Shown: positions 9,778-19,962 of the stretch, one piece after another
How the letters are laid out: every line of letters begins with the position of its first letter
Position numbering within the stretch: the first letter of the stretch is position 1
Assembly (NCBI RefSeq): GCF_007829815.1
Contig: NZ_VIWT01000001.1
Location: forward strand, 1,945,501 to 2,009,500
Direction: 5' to 3'
DNA: 64,000 nt
Origin: Kitasatospora viridis
GTDB taxonomy: Bacteria > Actinomycetota > Actinomycetes > Streptomycetales > Streptomycetaceae
The notes under the pieces: model-generated
The model's input: only the letters and a program-made list of their open reading frames with translations
The model's database searches: none
Told to the model about the DNA's origin: nothing
Position numbers and translations under genes: made by a program

Positions 9778-10940
9778 GACTGGAACGCGATCAGCTGCTG
9801 CCGGTCGCGCTCCCGGCGCAGCCGCTCGGCCTCCTGCGAGCGGGCCCGCTCGGCGTCCCGCCGGGCCACCTCCGCGCGGACCAGCGGGATCACCTGGCGG
9901 CCGAAGTCGATGGCGTCGTCCAGCAGGTGGTAGCCGCGGGCGGAGAGGATGTCCACGCCCAGGTCGTAGTAGTCGAGCAGCGCCTCGGCCACCGTCTCCG
10001 GGGTGCCGACCAGGGCGTTGGAGTTGCCCGCGCCGCCGGTGGCGGCGGCGGTCGGGGTCCACAGCGCCCGGTCGTAGCGCTCGCCGGCCTCGGCGATCCG
10101 CAGCAGGCGCTGCGAGCCGGCGTTCTGCGGCGCCTCGGCGTCGCTCCCCCGGCGGCCGATCGACTCGCCGGCCGCCTTGCGGGCGTTGATCAGGCCCACG
10201 GTGGCGCGGGCCTTCTCCCAGGCGAGTTCCTCGGTCGGCGCGATGATCGGCCGGAACGCCACCTGGATCCGCGGCGCGGTGGTCCGGCCGGCGGCCAGCG
10301 CGGCCTGCCGGACCCGCTCGATCTGCGCGGCGGTCTCGGCCAGCGGTTCGCCCCACAGGCAGTAGACGTCCGCCTGCGCCCCGCCGGCCGCGTACGCCGC
10401 CTCCGAGGAGCCGCCGAACGAGACCCCGGGGCGCGGCTGTTGCACCGGGAAGACGTCGGAGACGAAGTCGTTGAACCGGTAGTACTCGCCCTCGTGGTCG
10501 AACGGCTCCTTGCTGGTCCAGGCCCGCTTGACGATCCCGATGTACTCCCGGGTGCGGTCGTAGCGCTGGTCCTTGGTCAGGAAGTCGCCCTCGCGCTGCT
10601 GCTCGTGGTCGTTGCCGCCGGTGATGAAGTGCACCGTCAGGCGGCCCTGGCTGATCCGGTCCAGGGTGGCGAAGGTCTTCGCCGCGTAGGTCGGGTAGGA
10701 GACGTTGGGCCGGTGCGCCAGCAGGATCTGCAGCCGCGTCAGGTGCGAGGCGAGGAAGGCGGCGGCGGGCGCCGGATCGGGGGCGCCCGCGCCGTAGGCG
10801 AAGAGCACCCGGTCCCAGCCGTGGTCCTCGTGCGCCCGGCCGAGCCGCAGGGTGTAGTCGCGGTCGAAGGCGGCGGTGGAACGGCTGGTGGTCTCCGAGC
10901 CGTCATTGGTGGCGGCGATGCCGAGGAACTCGACGGGCAT
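9774..10940 (-). CDS. SsuD-like LLM-class flavin monooxygenase
   Basis: This 388-aa bacterial-luciferase-like enzyme most resembles alkanesulfonate monooxygenase SsuD. It shares the blocks ATLDRISQGRL, VHFITGG, VSFGGSSEAAY and CLWGEP. It would use reduced FMN and oxygen to oxidise a sulfur compound, releasing sulfite or a thiol. The ATG at 10940 follows a GAAGGAAG ribosome site. It is the first gene of the six-gene coupled operon and lies 266 bp downstream of a sulfur-type leader peptide. The exact substrate (alkanesulfonate or N-acetyl-S-alkylcysteine) cannot be decided from sequence. Confidence 0.9.
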   Translation of the reverse strand: MPVEFLGIAATNDGSETTSRSTAAFDRDYTLRLGRAHEDHGWDRVLFAYGAGAPDPAPAAAFLASHLTRLQILLAHRPNVSYPTYAAKTFATLDRISQGRLTVHFITGGNDHEQQREGDFLTKDQRYDRTREYIGIVKRAWTSKEPFDHEGEYYRFNDFVSDVFPVQQPRPGVSFGGSSEAAYAAGGAQADVYCLWGEPLAETAAQIERVRQAALAAGRTTAPRIQVAFRPIIAPTEELAWEKARATVGLINARKAAGESIGRRGSDAEAPQNAGSQRLLRIAEAGERYDRALWTPTAAATGGAGNSNALVGTPETVAEALLDYYDLGVDILSARGYHLLDDAIDFGRQVIPLVRAEVARRDAERARSQEAERLRRERDRQQLIAFQS

Positions 10941-10980
10941 GGCGGTGGCTTCCTTCTCTACGGCGGCGCAGCCCGGCCGG

Positions 10981-10994
10981 CCCCGGCGCCGGGG
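10981..10994 (-). promoter_or_regulatory. GC palindrome in the monooxygenase 5' leader
   Basis: A perfect 14-bp palindrome (ccccggcgccgggg) lies about 40 bp before the monooxygenase start, in the transcribed leader downstream of the small leader peptide. It could be an attenuation hairpin; I cannot show that. Confidence 0.35.
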
Positions 10995-11206
10995 GCGCGG
11001 GGACGACGGCGGGGCAGGGCGACTACCGTGCGGGCGGGGAGAGTTGGAGCAGGCGGAGGCGAGGCGGCGGGTCGGCCGGCAGGCGGGCGGCGGCACAGGG
11101 GCCGGCAGGGCTCATGCGGGGGCGACAGCAGGCCTCGGCCCGCGACGGGGCACCGAGGGAGGAGTCTCCGAGTGGAGGGGGGCCGATCGGACGGCCCGCT
11201 GCCGGA

Positions 11207-11284
11207 TCAGCCCGGACAGGCCGCCGACCACACTCGACCGAAGTCGATGTGGTCGCGGGTGACCAGGGGCTGCACGGCGTTCAT
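11207..11284 (-). CDS. Sulfur-type attenuator leader peptide
   Basis: A 25-codon minus-strand open frame contains LVTRDHIDFGRVWSAAC and ends in CPG. This fits the recurrent actinobacterial leader-peptide pattern (L-V/T-x-R-x-H-I/V-D-x-x-R-x-x-S-A-x-C) found in front of cysteine and sulfur-acquisition genes. It starts at an ATG and stops 266 bp before the SsuD-like gene. The shine-dalgarno is weak. Ribosome stalling at the cysteine codon near its end when cysteine is scarce would be the expected sensing step. The match was made by eye and is far too short for normal gene callers. Confidence 0.72.
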   Translation of the reverse strand: MNAVQPLVTRDHIDFGRVWSAACPG

Positions 11285-11317
11285 GGCGTCAAGTTGAGCA
11301 GCGAACAAGGGAATCCG

Positions 11318-11364
11318 TCAACCACCCACCCACCCTTGACATCCGCCGACCCCGGCTGATTCGA
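11318..11364. promoter_or_regulatory. Divergent promoter region of the sulfur-type cluster
   Basis: A perfect TTGACA at 11336-11341 on the plus strand is followed 17 nt later by ATTCGA, a poor -10, pointing toward the permease at 11465. On the minus strand a TTGACG (11318-11323) points toward the leader peptide. The pair would let the operon and the divergent permease be transcribed from one region. Confidence 0.45.
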
Positions 11365-11464
11365 TCGCCGACGGAGCGAGAGCAGTGCCGCCGCGTTGAG
11401 GGACGCGGCCGCGTGAGGTCCGGCCCGTGGGTCCGCCATCCCACCTGCCACTGGAGCCCGCCCC

Positions 11465-12406
11465 ATGGCCACCCCGCCCGAGGTCCTCACCGCCACCGGT
11501 CCGCCCGCCGCCCGCCCCTCCCCGGCCGACCTGCCGATCGTCCGGCGCCGCCGCCCCGGCCAGTGGATCGGCTCCGCGCTGGTCCTGCTGCTGCTCGGCG
11601 CGCTCGCCGCCTCGGTGCTGCGCAACCCGCGCTTCCAGTGGGGCGTGGTCGGCGACTACTTCACCACCGACGCGGTGCTGCACGGACTGACCCTGACCCT
11701 GTGGCTCACCGCCGCCACCACCGCCCTCGGCTTCGCCCTCGGCACCCTGCTGGCGGCCGCCCGGATCTGGGGCAACCTGCTGCTGCGCAGCCTCAGTTGG
11801 GGCTACGTCTGGCTGTTCCGGTCGATCCCGCCGCTGGTCCAGCTGCTGCTCTGGTTCAACATCGGCGCGCTCTACCCCGAGCTCGGCTTCGGCCCGTTCA
11901 GCGTCCGCACCGTCAACCTGTTCGGGCCGCTGCTCACCTCGGTGGTCGGACTGACGCTGCTGGAGGCCGCGTTCGCCGCCGAGGTGGTGCGCGGCGGGCT
12001 GCTCTCGGTGGACCAGGGGCAGTTGGAGGCCGCCCAGTCGCTCGGGCTGGGCCGGTGGCGGGTGCTGCGCCGGATCGTGCTGCCGCAGGCGATGCGCTCG
12101 ATCGTGCCGACCGCCGGGAACATGCTGATCGGGCTGCTCCGCTCCACCTCGATCGTCAGCGTGCTGGCCGTCCAGGACCTGCTCTACTCGGTCCAGTTGA
12201 TCTACAACCAGACCTACCAGGTGATCCCGCTGCTGCTGGTCGCCACGCTCTGGTACCTGGTGCTCACCACGCTGCTCTCGATCGGCCAGTACTACCTGGA
12301 GCGGCGGTTCGCCCGGGGCGCCGGCCGGGGCGCGCTGCCGCCCACCCCGGTGCAGCGCGCCCGGACGGCGCTGGCCGGCCTGCGGACCCGGGTGGACGCC
12401 CGCTGA
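11465..12406 (+). CDS. Divergent polar amino-acid-type ABC permease
   Basis: This 313-aa permease is of the same HisM/TcyL family as that at 7500-8369, with EVVRGGLLSVDQGQLEAAQSLG and [16 protein letters not shown] as coupling loop. The ATG at 11465 follows GGAG by 9 nt. It is transcribed away from the sulfur-type operon from a shared promoter region, and has no binding protein or ATPase on its own strand. It most likely pairs with the minus-strand permease as a heterodimer, as TcyL and TcyM do. A short GC hairpin (12416-12432) follows its stop. Confidence 0.88.
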   Translation: MATPPEVLTATGPPAARPSPADLPIVRRRRPGQWIGSALVLLLLGALAASVLRNPRFQWGVVGDYFTTDAVLHGLTLTLWLTAATTALGFALGTLLAAARIWGNLLLRSLSWGYVWLFRSIPPLVQLLLWFNIGALYPELGFGPFSVRTVNLFGPLLTSVVGLTLLEAAFAAEVVRGGLLSVDQGQLEAAQSLGLGRWRVLRRIVLPQAMRSIVPTAGNMLIGLLRSTSIVSVLAVQDLLYSVQLIYNQTYQVIPLLLVATLWYLVLTTLLSIGQYYLERRFARGAGRGALPPTPVQRARTALAGLRTRVDAR

Positions 12407-12496
12407 GCAGGGCTGCCGCCCCGCGGGGGCGGGTGAAAGGATGGCGGGCAGGGTTGTCGACGGCGCGGCCCTGAGTCCACGACGAGGAGTACAGCC

Positions 12497-14800
<2,304 letters not shown>

Positions 14801-14852
14801 CGGACCGAAAGCTGACGAGCCGTGGACTGACGGACCGACGGCCGGCGGGCGG

Positions 14853-16385
14853 TCAACCGGCCGTCGGCGACCCGGTGCCGCTCGCCGACGGACTGCCGGT
14901 GGCCGACGGCGAGCCCGTACCGGACGGCGAGCCGCTCGGCGAACCCGTGGAGCTGGCCGACGGACTGCCGGTCGCGGACGGCGAGCCGGTGCCGGACGGC
15001 GAGCCGCTCGGCGAGCCCGAGCCCGAGGGGTTGGTCGTGGGCGGACCCGACGGGGTCGGCGGACCCACCGTCGGCGCCGGCGGGGTGACCGGCACGATCG
15101 GGCCGACCGCCGGCAGCGGGGGCGCCGCGGGCAGGCCCGGCTGGGCGGCCAGGCCCGGCGCGACCGGGGTGAGCACGTCGGCGTTCTTCACCGCGTCCGG
15201 CACCTTCCAGGCGCCGCCCGCGTCGTCGGCCGCGGCCTGCGGGTCCGGCCGGACCGCGCCGAGGATCGGCGCCATGCCGATCGGCGAGACCCGGACCACC
15301 GCGCCGGTGTGCGGGGCCTGCACCACGAAGCCGCCGCCGATGTACATCGCGACGTGCTCGGCGGTGGCGTAGTAGAGCACCAGGTCGCCGGGGCGCAGCT
15401 GGTTCAGCGGAATGTGCTGCAGCCCGGCCCACTGGTCCTGGCTGGTCCGCGGGATCTGCACCCCGGCGTGCAGCCAGGCCTGCGAGGTCAGGCCGGAGCA
15501 GTCGTAGGAGTCCGGGCCGATCGCGCCCCAGACGTACGGCTTGCCGAGCTGGGCCAGCGCGAAGGCCACCGCCTGCCGCCCGGCCGCGGACGGGGTGCGC
15601 TCGCCCTGGCCGAGCACGCCGGAGGCCAGCAGGGCCTTCTGCGCGTCGTCGGCCTGCTGCTGCTCCAGCTGGGCCAGCTCGGTCTGCTGAGCCCCGGTCA
15701 GACCGGAGACCAGCTGCTCCACGGTGGCCAGCTGGCGGGCGATCTCGGTCTTGTTCTGGTCCTGCTGGGCGAGCAGCGCCTGGGTGTCGGAGAGCGCTCC
15801 CGCGGACTGCGACTTGAGCTGCTGGAGCTGGCTCTGCTCGGTCTTCAGCTGGGCGATGAAGGCGGCCTGCGAGCGGCCGGCGGCGGCCAGCAGCTCGCCC
15901 ATGTGGACGGCCTGGTAGGGGTCGTTGGTGAGCAGCAGCTGGCCGTAGGCGGACAGGTTGCCGTTCTGGTACTGGTCGGCGGCCAGCTCGGCGGCCACGT
16001 CCAGGCCGGCGTCCACCAGTTGCTGCTGCTGGGCGAGCTTGGCGTCGGCCGCGTTGACCGCGTTCTGCTTGTCCGAGAGCTGCTGGGCCGTGGTGTTGTA
16101 CTGCTCGGTGGCCGCCTCGGCGTTCTGGTAGAGCTGGTGGATCCGGTCCAGCAGCGGGCCCAGGGTGGCCTCGGCGGCGGCCAGCGGATCGCCCGGCGCA
16201 CCGGGCGCACCGGGCACGGCCGTGGCGGTGGCCGACGGGTCGGCGCCGGGCGTCGGCGCGGCGAAGGCCGCTCCCCCGGCGGCCGGCAGCGCCAGCGCGG
16301 CGACCGCGAGCACTGCTCCGCAGCGCAGCGCGGCTCTCAGCCACGGCTTCGATCCCGTCAGATGCTCATGTGTCACGGCGCGCAT
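14853..16385 (-). CDS. Secreted NlpC/P60 peptidoglycan endopeptidase
   Basis: This 510-aa exported protein has a signal peptide (residues 1 to about 43, ending AAFAAP), a coiled-coil region (about 75-270), and an NlpC/P60 domain. The catalytic Cys296 is in YDCSGL and His344 in AEHVAMYIG. The last 90 residues are a Pro/Ser/Gly/Thr-rich tail built from two near-copies of a GSPSGSPSGTGSPSATGSPSA-type block, probably a wall linker. It would cut D-Glu-to-diamino-acid bonds in peptidoglycan during growth or sporulation. The ATG follows GAGGGGGG. It is convergent with the YdeP gene and divergent from pit. Confidence 0.92.
   Translation of the reverse strand: MRAVTHEHLTGSKPWLRAALRCGAVLAVAALALPAAGGAAFAAPTPGADPSATATAVPGAPGAPGDPLAAAEATLGPLLDRIHQLYQNAEAATEQYNTTAQQLSDKQNAVNAADAKLAQQQQLVDAGLDVAAELAADQYQNGNLSAYGQLLLTNDPYQAVHMGELLAAAGRSQAAFIAQLKTEQSQLQQLKSQSAGALSDTQALLAQQDQNKTEIARQLATVEQLVSGLTGAQQTELAQLEQQQADDAQKALLASGVLGQGERTPSAAGRQAVAFALAQLGKPYVWGAIGPDSYDCSGLTSQAWLHAGVQIPRTSQDQWAGLQHIPLNQLRPGDLVLYYATAEHVAMYIGGGFVVQAPHTGAVVRVSPIGMAPILGAVRPDPQAAADDAGGAWKVPDAVKNADVLTPVAPGLAAQPGLPAAPPLPAVGPIVPVTPPAPTVGPPTPSGPPTTNPSGSGSPSGSPSGTGSPSATGSPSASSTGSPSGSPSGTGSPSATGSPSASGTGSPTAG
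14887..15018. repeat. Imperfect direct repeats coding the NlpC/P60 tail
   Basis: Two near-identical units of roughly 60-70 bp encode the Ser/Pro/Gly tail of the NlpC/P60 protein. Such repeats can expand or contract by slippage without breaking the frame. Confidence 0.7.
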
Positions 16386-16649
16386 CGGCCCCCCTCGGCC
16401 CCGTTTTCCGGTGGCCCGCCGGCTGCGAACCCCCCGCCAGATCCTGCCATGCGGGTGTCCGGTAGCGGCAGGGCGCATCGGAAGACCTGATGAATTCTCA
16501 GGCACTCCTCACCCCGTGACGCAGATCTCAGCAAACTGCCGTCAATCGGAATTTTCCCGACATTCGGCCAGGTCAGGAGGGTCTTCGTCATGAGCTGTAT
16601 GCCAGGAGGCAAGATATCGGACACGAACAGCCCTGTGAAGCCCGCACTA
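16386..16649. other. Divergent intergenic region, NlpC/P60 to pit
   Basis: This gene-free stretch holds the upstream region of the NlpC/P60 gene. I looked for the c-di-AMP (ydaO) riboswitch that often precedes cell-wall hydrolases in Streptomyces and did not find its conserved core. No other structured element was recognised. Confidence 0.5.
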
Positions 16650-16671
16650 GTTAACCTTCCGTTCACCCGGC
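16650..16671 (+). promoter_or_regulatory. PHO box (PhoP binding site)
   Basis: Two adjacent 11-nt direct repeats, GTTAACCTTCC and GTTCACCCGGC, match the Streptomyces PhoP operator unit (GTTCACC plus four). They lie 73 bp before the pit start. This predicts control by the PhoR-PhoP phosphate-limitation system. Confidence 0.75.
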
Positions 16672-16743
16672 CTCCCTACGGTCGCGGCTGACGACAGCTG
16701 AACAACCCACGTCAGCCCGACACCTACGACGATTGTTTGGTTC

Positions 16744-17922
16744 ATGGAACACATCACGTTCCTGGTGGCGGTGGTGATCGTCACGGCGCTCGCCTTCGAC
16801 TTCACCAACGGCTTCCACGACACCGCCAACGCGATGGCCACGTCCATCGCCACCGGCGCGCTGCGACCCAAGGTCGCCGTCACCATCTCCGCAGTCCTCA
16901 ACTTCGCCGGCGCCTTCCTCTCCGTGAAGGTCGCGAGCACCATCTCCGGCGGCATCGTCAACGAGAAGGCCGGCCTGCACCCGTCGGTGATCTTCGCGGC
17001 ACTGGCCGGAGCGATCCTCTGGAACCTGCTCACCTGGCTGCGCGGCCTGCCCTCCAGCTCCTCGCACGCGCTGTACGGCGGCCTGATCGGCGCCACCGTG
17101 GTCGGCGCCGGACTGCACGCGGTGAACTTCAGCACCGTGGTCACCAAGATCCTGATCCCGGCGGTCGCCTCCCCCCTGGTGGCCGGCCTGGCCGCCTGGG
17201 GCGCCACCAAGGCCGCCTACCTGATCACCCGCAAGGCCGGCGAGAAGAACAGCGAGAAGGTCTTCCGCAAGGGCCAGATCGCCTCCTCCTCGCTCGTCTC
17301 GCTCGCCCACGGCACCAGCGACGGCCAGAAGACCATGGGCATCATCACCCTGGCCCTGATCTCGGCCGGCGCACTGCCCAAGCACGCGATGCCCCCCACC
17401 TGGGTGATCGTCAGCGCCGGCGCCGCCATGGCGCTGGGCACCTACATGGGCGGCTGGCGGATCATCCGCAGCCTGGGCAAGGGCCTGACCGAGGTCCGCC
17501 CGCCGCAGGGCCTGGCCTCCGAGACCGCCACCGCGGCCGTCATCCTGACCTCCTCGCACATGGGCTACGGCCTGTCCACCACCCAGGTGGTCGGCGGCGG
17601 CGTGATGGGCGCCGGCCTCGGCGGCCCGAACGGCAACGTGCGCTGGAGCATGGCCCGCCGGATGGTCGCCTCCTGGGCGCTGACCCTGCCGGCCGCCGCG
17701 GTGGTCTCCGGTGCCGCCGCCTTCGTCGCCGACCAGGGCACCTGGGGCGTGGCGCTGGTCGGTGCCGCGCTGGTGCTCGGCTCCGGCGCGATGTGGCTGA
17801 TCTCCCGCCGCTCCCCGGTCACCGCGGACAACGTCACCGAGGTCACCCCGGTCGAGGTCGAGGTCGCCCCGACGCCCGGCCAGGCCGCACCGTCCCCCGC
17901 CACCACCACCGTCGCCGCCTGA
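16744..17922 (+). CDS. pit: Low-affinity inorganic phosphate transporter (PiT family)
   Basis: This 392-aa integral membrane protein has the PiT signatures FTNGFHDTANAMATSIATGAL near the N terminus and GLPSSSSHAL in the first half, repeated inverted as SHMGYGLSTTQVVGGG in the second half. It moves metal-phosphate by proton symport. It has no clear ribosome site. The PHO box upstream and the coupled small membrane gene downstream match the arrangement I recall for S. coelicolor pitH2. The C-terminal tail is Val/Thr/Pro-rich and variable. Confidence 0.93.
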   Translation: MEHITFLVAVVIVTALAFDFTNGFHDTANAMATSIATGALRPKVAVTISAVLNFAGAFLSVKVASTISGGIVNEKAGLHPSVIFAALAGAILWNLLTWLRGLPSSSSHALYGGLIGATVVGAGLHAVNFSTVVTKILIPAVASPLVAGLAAWGATKAAYLITRKAGEKNSEKVFRKGQIASSSLVSLAHGTSDGQKTMGIITLALISAGALPKHAMPPTWVIVSAGAAMALGTYMGGWRIIRSLGKGLTEVRPPQGLASETATAAVILTSSHMGYGLSTTQVVGGGVMGAGLGGPNGNVRWSMARRMVASWALTLPAAAVVSGAAAFVADQGTWGVALVGAALVLGSGAMWLISRRSPVTADNVTEVTPVEVEVAPTPGQAAPSPATTTVAA

Positions 17923-17933
17923 GGAGGACCGCC

Positions 17934-18167
17934 GTGCACATCAACTGGAACGCGCTGGGCAGCACCGCTGCGTTCAGCTTCCTGGTCACCGTCGGCGTGG
18001 TCGCCGCCTTCTCGCTGGGCGTCCTGGCCCTCGCCCGCCGGGAGGCCGCCACGGCCGGCGGCGCCCCGGGCGGCGCCAAGGCCACCGCGGCACTGGCCGG
18101 CGCCGGCCTCTGCTTCGCCGCCTGCGCGGCGGCGGTCGGCTACGGGATCAGCATGCTCGCCGGCTGA
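17934..18167 (+). CDS. Small membrane protein downstream of pit
   Basis: This 77-aa protein has two hydrophobic segments (about 14-36 and 51-73) joined by an Ala/Gly-rich loop. The GTG start lies 7 bp after GAGGAGG, which itself overlaps the pit stop codon, so it is translationally linked to pit. The same small gene accompanies pit homologues in other streptomycetes, as far as I remember. It may be an accessory subunit; no function is established. Confidence 0.8.
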   Translation: MHINWNALGSTAAFSFLVTVGVVAAFSLGVLALARREAATAGGAPGGAKATAALAGAGLCFAACAAAVGYGISMLAG

Positions 18168-18179
18168 CCGACGCTCAGC

Positions 18180-18232
18180 GGACGCGGAAGGGCCGCGTGG
18201 TGGACCATCCACCACGCGGCCCTTCCGCGTCC
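18180..18232. terminator. Bidirectional terminator, 25-bp perfect stem
   Basis: The arms 18180-18204 and 18208-18232 are exact reverse complements with a 3-nt loop. The structure sits between the convergent pit operon and the MFS gene, so it can stop transcription from both sides. Confidence 0.85.
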
Positions 18233-18244
18233 GCCCGAGGGGGC

Positions 18245-19837
18245 TCAGACCCGCTCGGCGGCCGCCTGCGCCTGCGGCTGGGGCTGCGGCTCGGCCGCCG
18301 CCCGGGCCCGCAGCGGCACCTCGCGGATGAACAGCACCACCAGGAAGGCCACCGCGGCGGCCGGCGCGGCGACCAGGAAGACGGTGCCGACGCCGTGCCC
18401 GAACGCGTCGGTGACCAGCGGCACCAGCGGCGCGGGCAGGGTGTGCAGATCGGGCAGCTCGCCGCCGCCCAGCGCCCCGGCCGGCACCGGCAGGTGGGCG
18501 TGCGCCAGGTTCTGCGCCAGGAAGTGGCTGACCCGGTTGCCGAGCAGCGCACCGAGCGCCGAGACGCCCATCGCGCCGCCCATGGTGCGGAAGAAGGTGA
18601 CCGCCGAGCTGGCAGTGCCCAGCTCCTTGGCGGAGACCGTGTTCTGCACCGCGAGCACCAGGTTCTGCGAGGTCAGGCCGAGGCCGATGCCGGTGAGGGC
18701 CATGTAGACCGCCAGCGGGCCGTAGCCGGTGTCGGCCCGGGCCGTGCCGAGCAGCGCGAGGCCGACCGCGAGCAGGAAGGTGCCGGCCACCAGGAAGCGC
18801 TTCCACTTGCCGTAGCGGGTGATCAGCCGGCCGGCCACCGCGGAGGAGACGGCCAGACCCAGGATCATCGGCAGGGTGAGCACGCCGGCCATCGTCGGGG
18901 TCTTGCCCTTGGCCAGCTGGAAGTACTGGCCGAGGAAGGTGGTGGTGCCGTACATCCCGATGCCGACCAGGGCGCTGGCCACCGCCGCCAGGCTCACCGT
19001 GCGGTACCGGAACAAGGAGAGCGGGATCACCGGCTCGGCGGCCCGGCGCTCGGCCAGCACGAAGAGCACCGCGAGCAGCAGCCCGCCGCCGACCATCGCC
19101 GCGGTCTGCCAGGAGGCCCAGGCGTAGTCCTTGCCGGCCAGCGTGACCCAGACCATCAGCAGGCTGACCGAGGCGGCGACCAGGACCGCGCCACGGTAGT
19201 CGATCTTCGCGGCGCGCTTGACCACCGGCAGGTGCAGGGTGCGCTGCAGCACCACGATGGCGATCAGCGAGAACGGGATGCCGACGTAGAAGCACCAGCG
19301 CCAGCCCAGCCAGGAGGTGTCCACGATGACCCCGCCGATCAGCGGTCCGCCGATGGTGGCGAGCGCGAAGACCGCGCCGAAGTACCCGCTGTACCGGCCG
19401 CGCTCGCGCGGCGGGACCATCGCCGCCAGGCAGATCTGACCCAGCGCCACCACGCCGCCGGCGCCGACGCCTTGGAGCACCCGGCAGGCGATCAGCTCGC
19501 CGGTGTTCTGCGAGAGGCCGGCCAGGCCCGAGGAGACGATGTACATCACCAGGGCGATCTGCACCAGCAGCTTCTTGCTCACCAGGTCGGAGAGCTTGCC
19601 CCAGATCGGGGTGGTGGCGGTGAGCGAGAGCAGCGCGGCGGTGATCACCCAGGTGTAGGCGGACTCGCCGCCGTGCAGGTCGTTGAGGATCGTCGGCAGC
19701 GCGTTGGAGACGATGGTCGAGGAGAGGACCGCCACGAACAGGCCGATGAGCAGCCCGGAGAGGGCTTCGAGCACCTCCCGGTGGGTCATCGGGCGGTCCT
19801 CGTGCGCGGCTCGGCGCACACCTGCTGCGGGTGTCAT
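18245..19837 (-). CDS. DHA2-type multidrug MFS transporter
   Basis: This 530-aa membrane protein has about fourteen membrane segments and belongs to the EmrB/QacA drug:H+ antiporter branch. Visible signatures are the motif A-like WGKLSDLVSKK and the motif C-like GPLIGGVIVDTSWLGWRWCFYVGIP. The ATG at 19837 follows GGAGGG. It lies 125 bp downstream of a marR gene on the same strand. Its own promoter is covered by two palindromes, so MarR repression relieved by a drug-like ligand is the likely control. Confidence 0.92.
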   Translation of the reverse strand: MTPAAGVRRAAHEDRPMTHREVLEALSGLLIGLFVAVLSSTIVSNALPTILNDLHGGESAYTWVITAALLSLTATTPIWGKLSDLVSKKLLVQIALVMYIVSSGLAGLSQNTGELIACRVLQGVGAGGVVALGQICLAAMVPPRERGRYSGYFGAVFALATIGGPLIGGVIVDTSWLGWRWCFYVGIPFSLIAIVVLQRTLHLPVVKRAAKIDYRGAVLVAASVSLLMVWVTLAGKDYAWASWQTAAMVGGGLLLAVLFVLAERRAAEPVIPLSLFRYRTVSLAAVASALVGIGMYGTTTFLGQYFQLAKGKTPTMAGVLTLPMILGLAVSSAVAGRLITRYGKWKRFLVAGTFLLAVGLALLGTARADTGYGPLAVYMALTGIGLGLTSQNLVLAVQNTVSAKELGTASSAVTFFRTMGGAMGVSALGALLGNRVSHFLAQNLAHAHLPVPAGALGGGELPDLHTLPAPLVPLVTDAFGHGVGTVFLVAAPAAAVAFLVVLFIREVPLRARAAAEPQPQPQAQAAAERV

Positions 19838-19873
19838 GGGGGCGGCCCTCCGGTGGTCGACGGGAAGAGAATC

Positions 19874-19888
19874 GTTGCCTTAGGCAAC
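19874..19888. promoter_or_regulatory. MarR operator 1 (perfect palindrome)
   Basis: GTTGCCT-T-AGGCAAC is a perfect 15-bp inverted repeat that overlaps the -10 element of the MFS promoter. Confidence 0.75.
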
Positions 19889-19915
19889 TATATGAAGATT
19901 AGTTGACCTAGGCAA
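19887..19915 (-). promoter_or_regulatory. MFS transporter promoter
   Basis: On the minus strand, TTGCCT (-35, 19910-19915) and TATAGT (-10, 19887-19892) are separated by exactly 17 nt. This is one of the best sigma-70-like promoters in the window. It points to the MFS gene about 50 bp downstream. Confidence 0.75.
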
Positions 19916-19916
19916 C
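19902..19916. promoter_or_regulatory. MarR operator 2 (imperfect palindrome)
   Basis: GTTGACCTAGGCAAC is a near-copy of operator 1 and covers the -35 element. The two centres are 28 bp apart. Confidence 0.7.
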
Positions 19917-19962
19917 CTTCTTCCCGTCACACCCCCGCGACCACCTGGCTCCGGAACGGGCG

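Noticed and set aside
16386..16740. c-di-AMP (ydaO) riboswitch before the NlpC/P60 gene
   Set aside because: This class often precedes Streptomyces wall hydrolases, but on the minus strand I could not find the conserved core or the terminal CGACAGCTAACC-type block.
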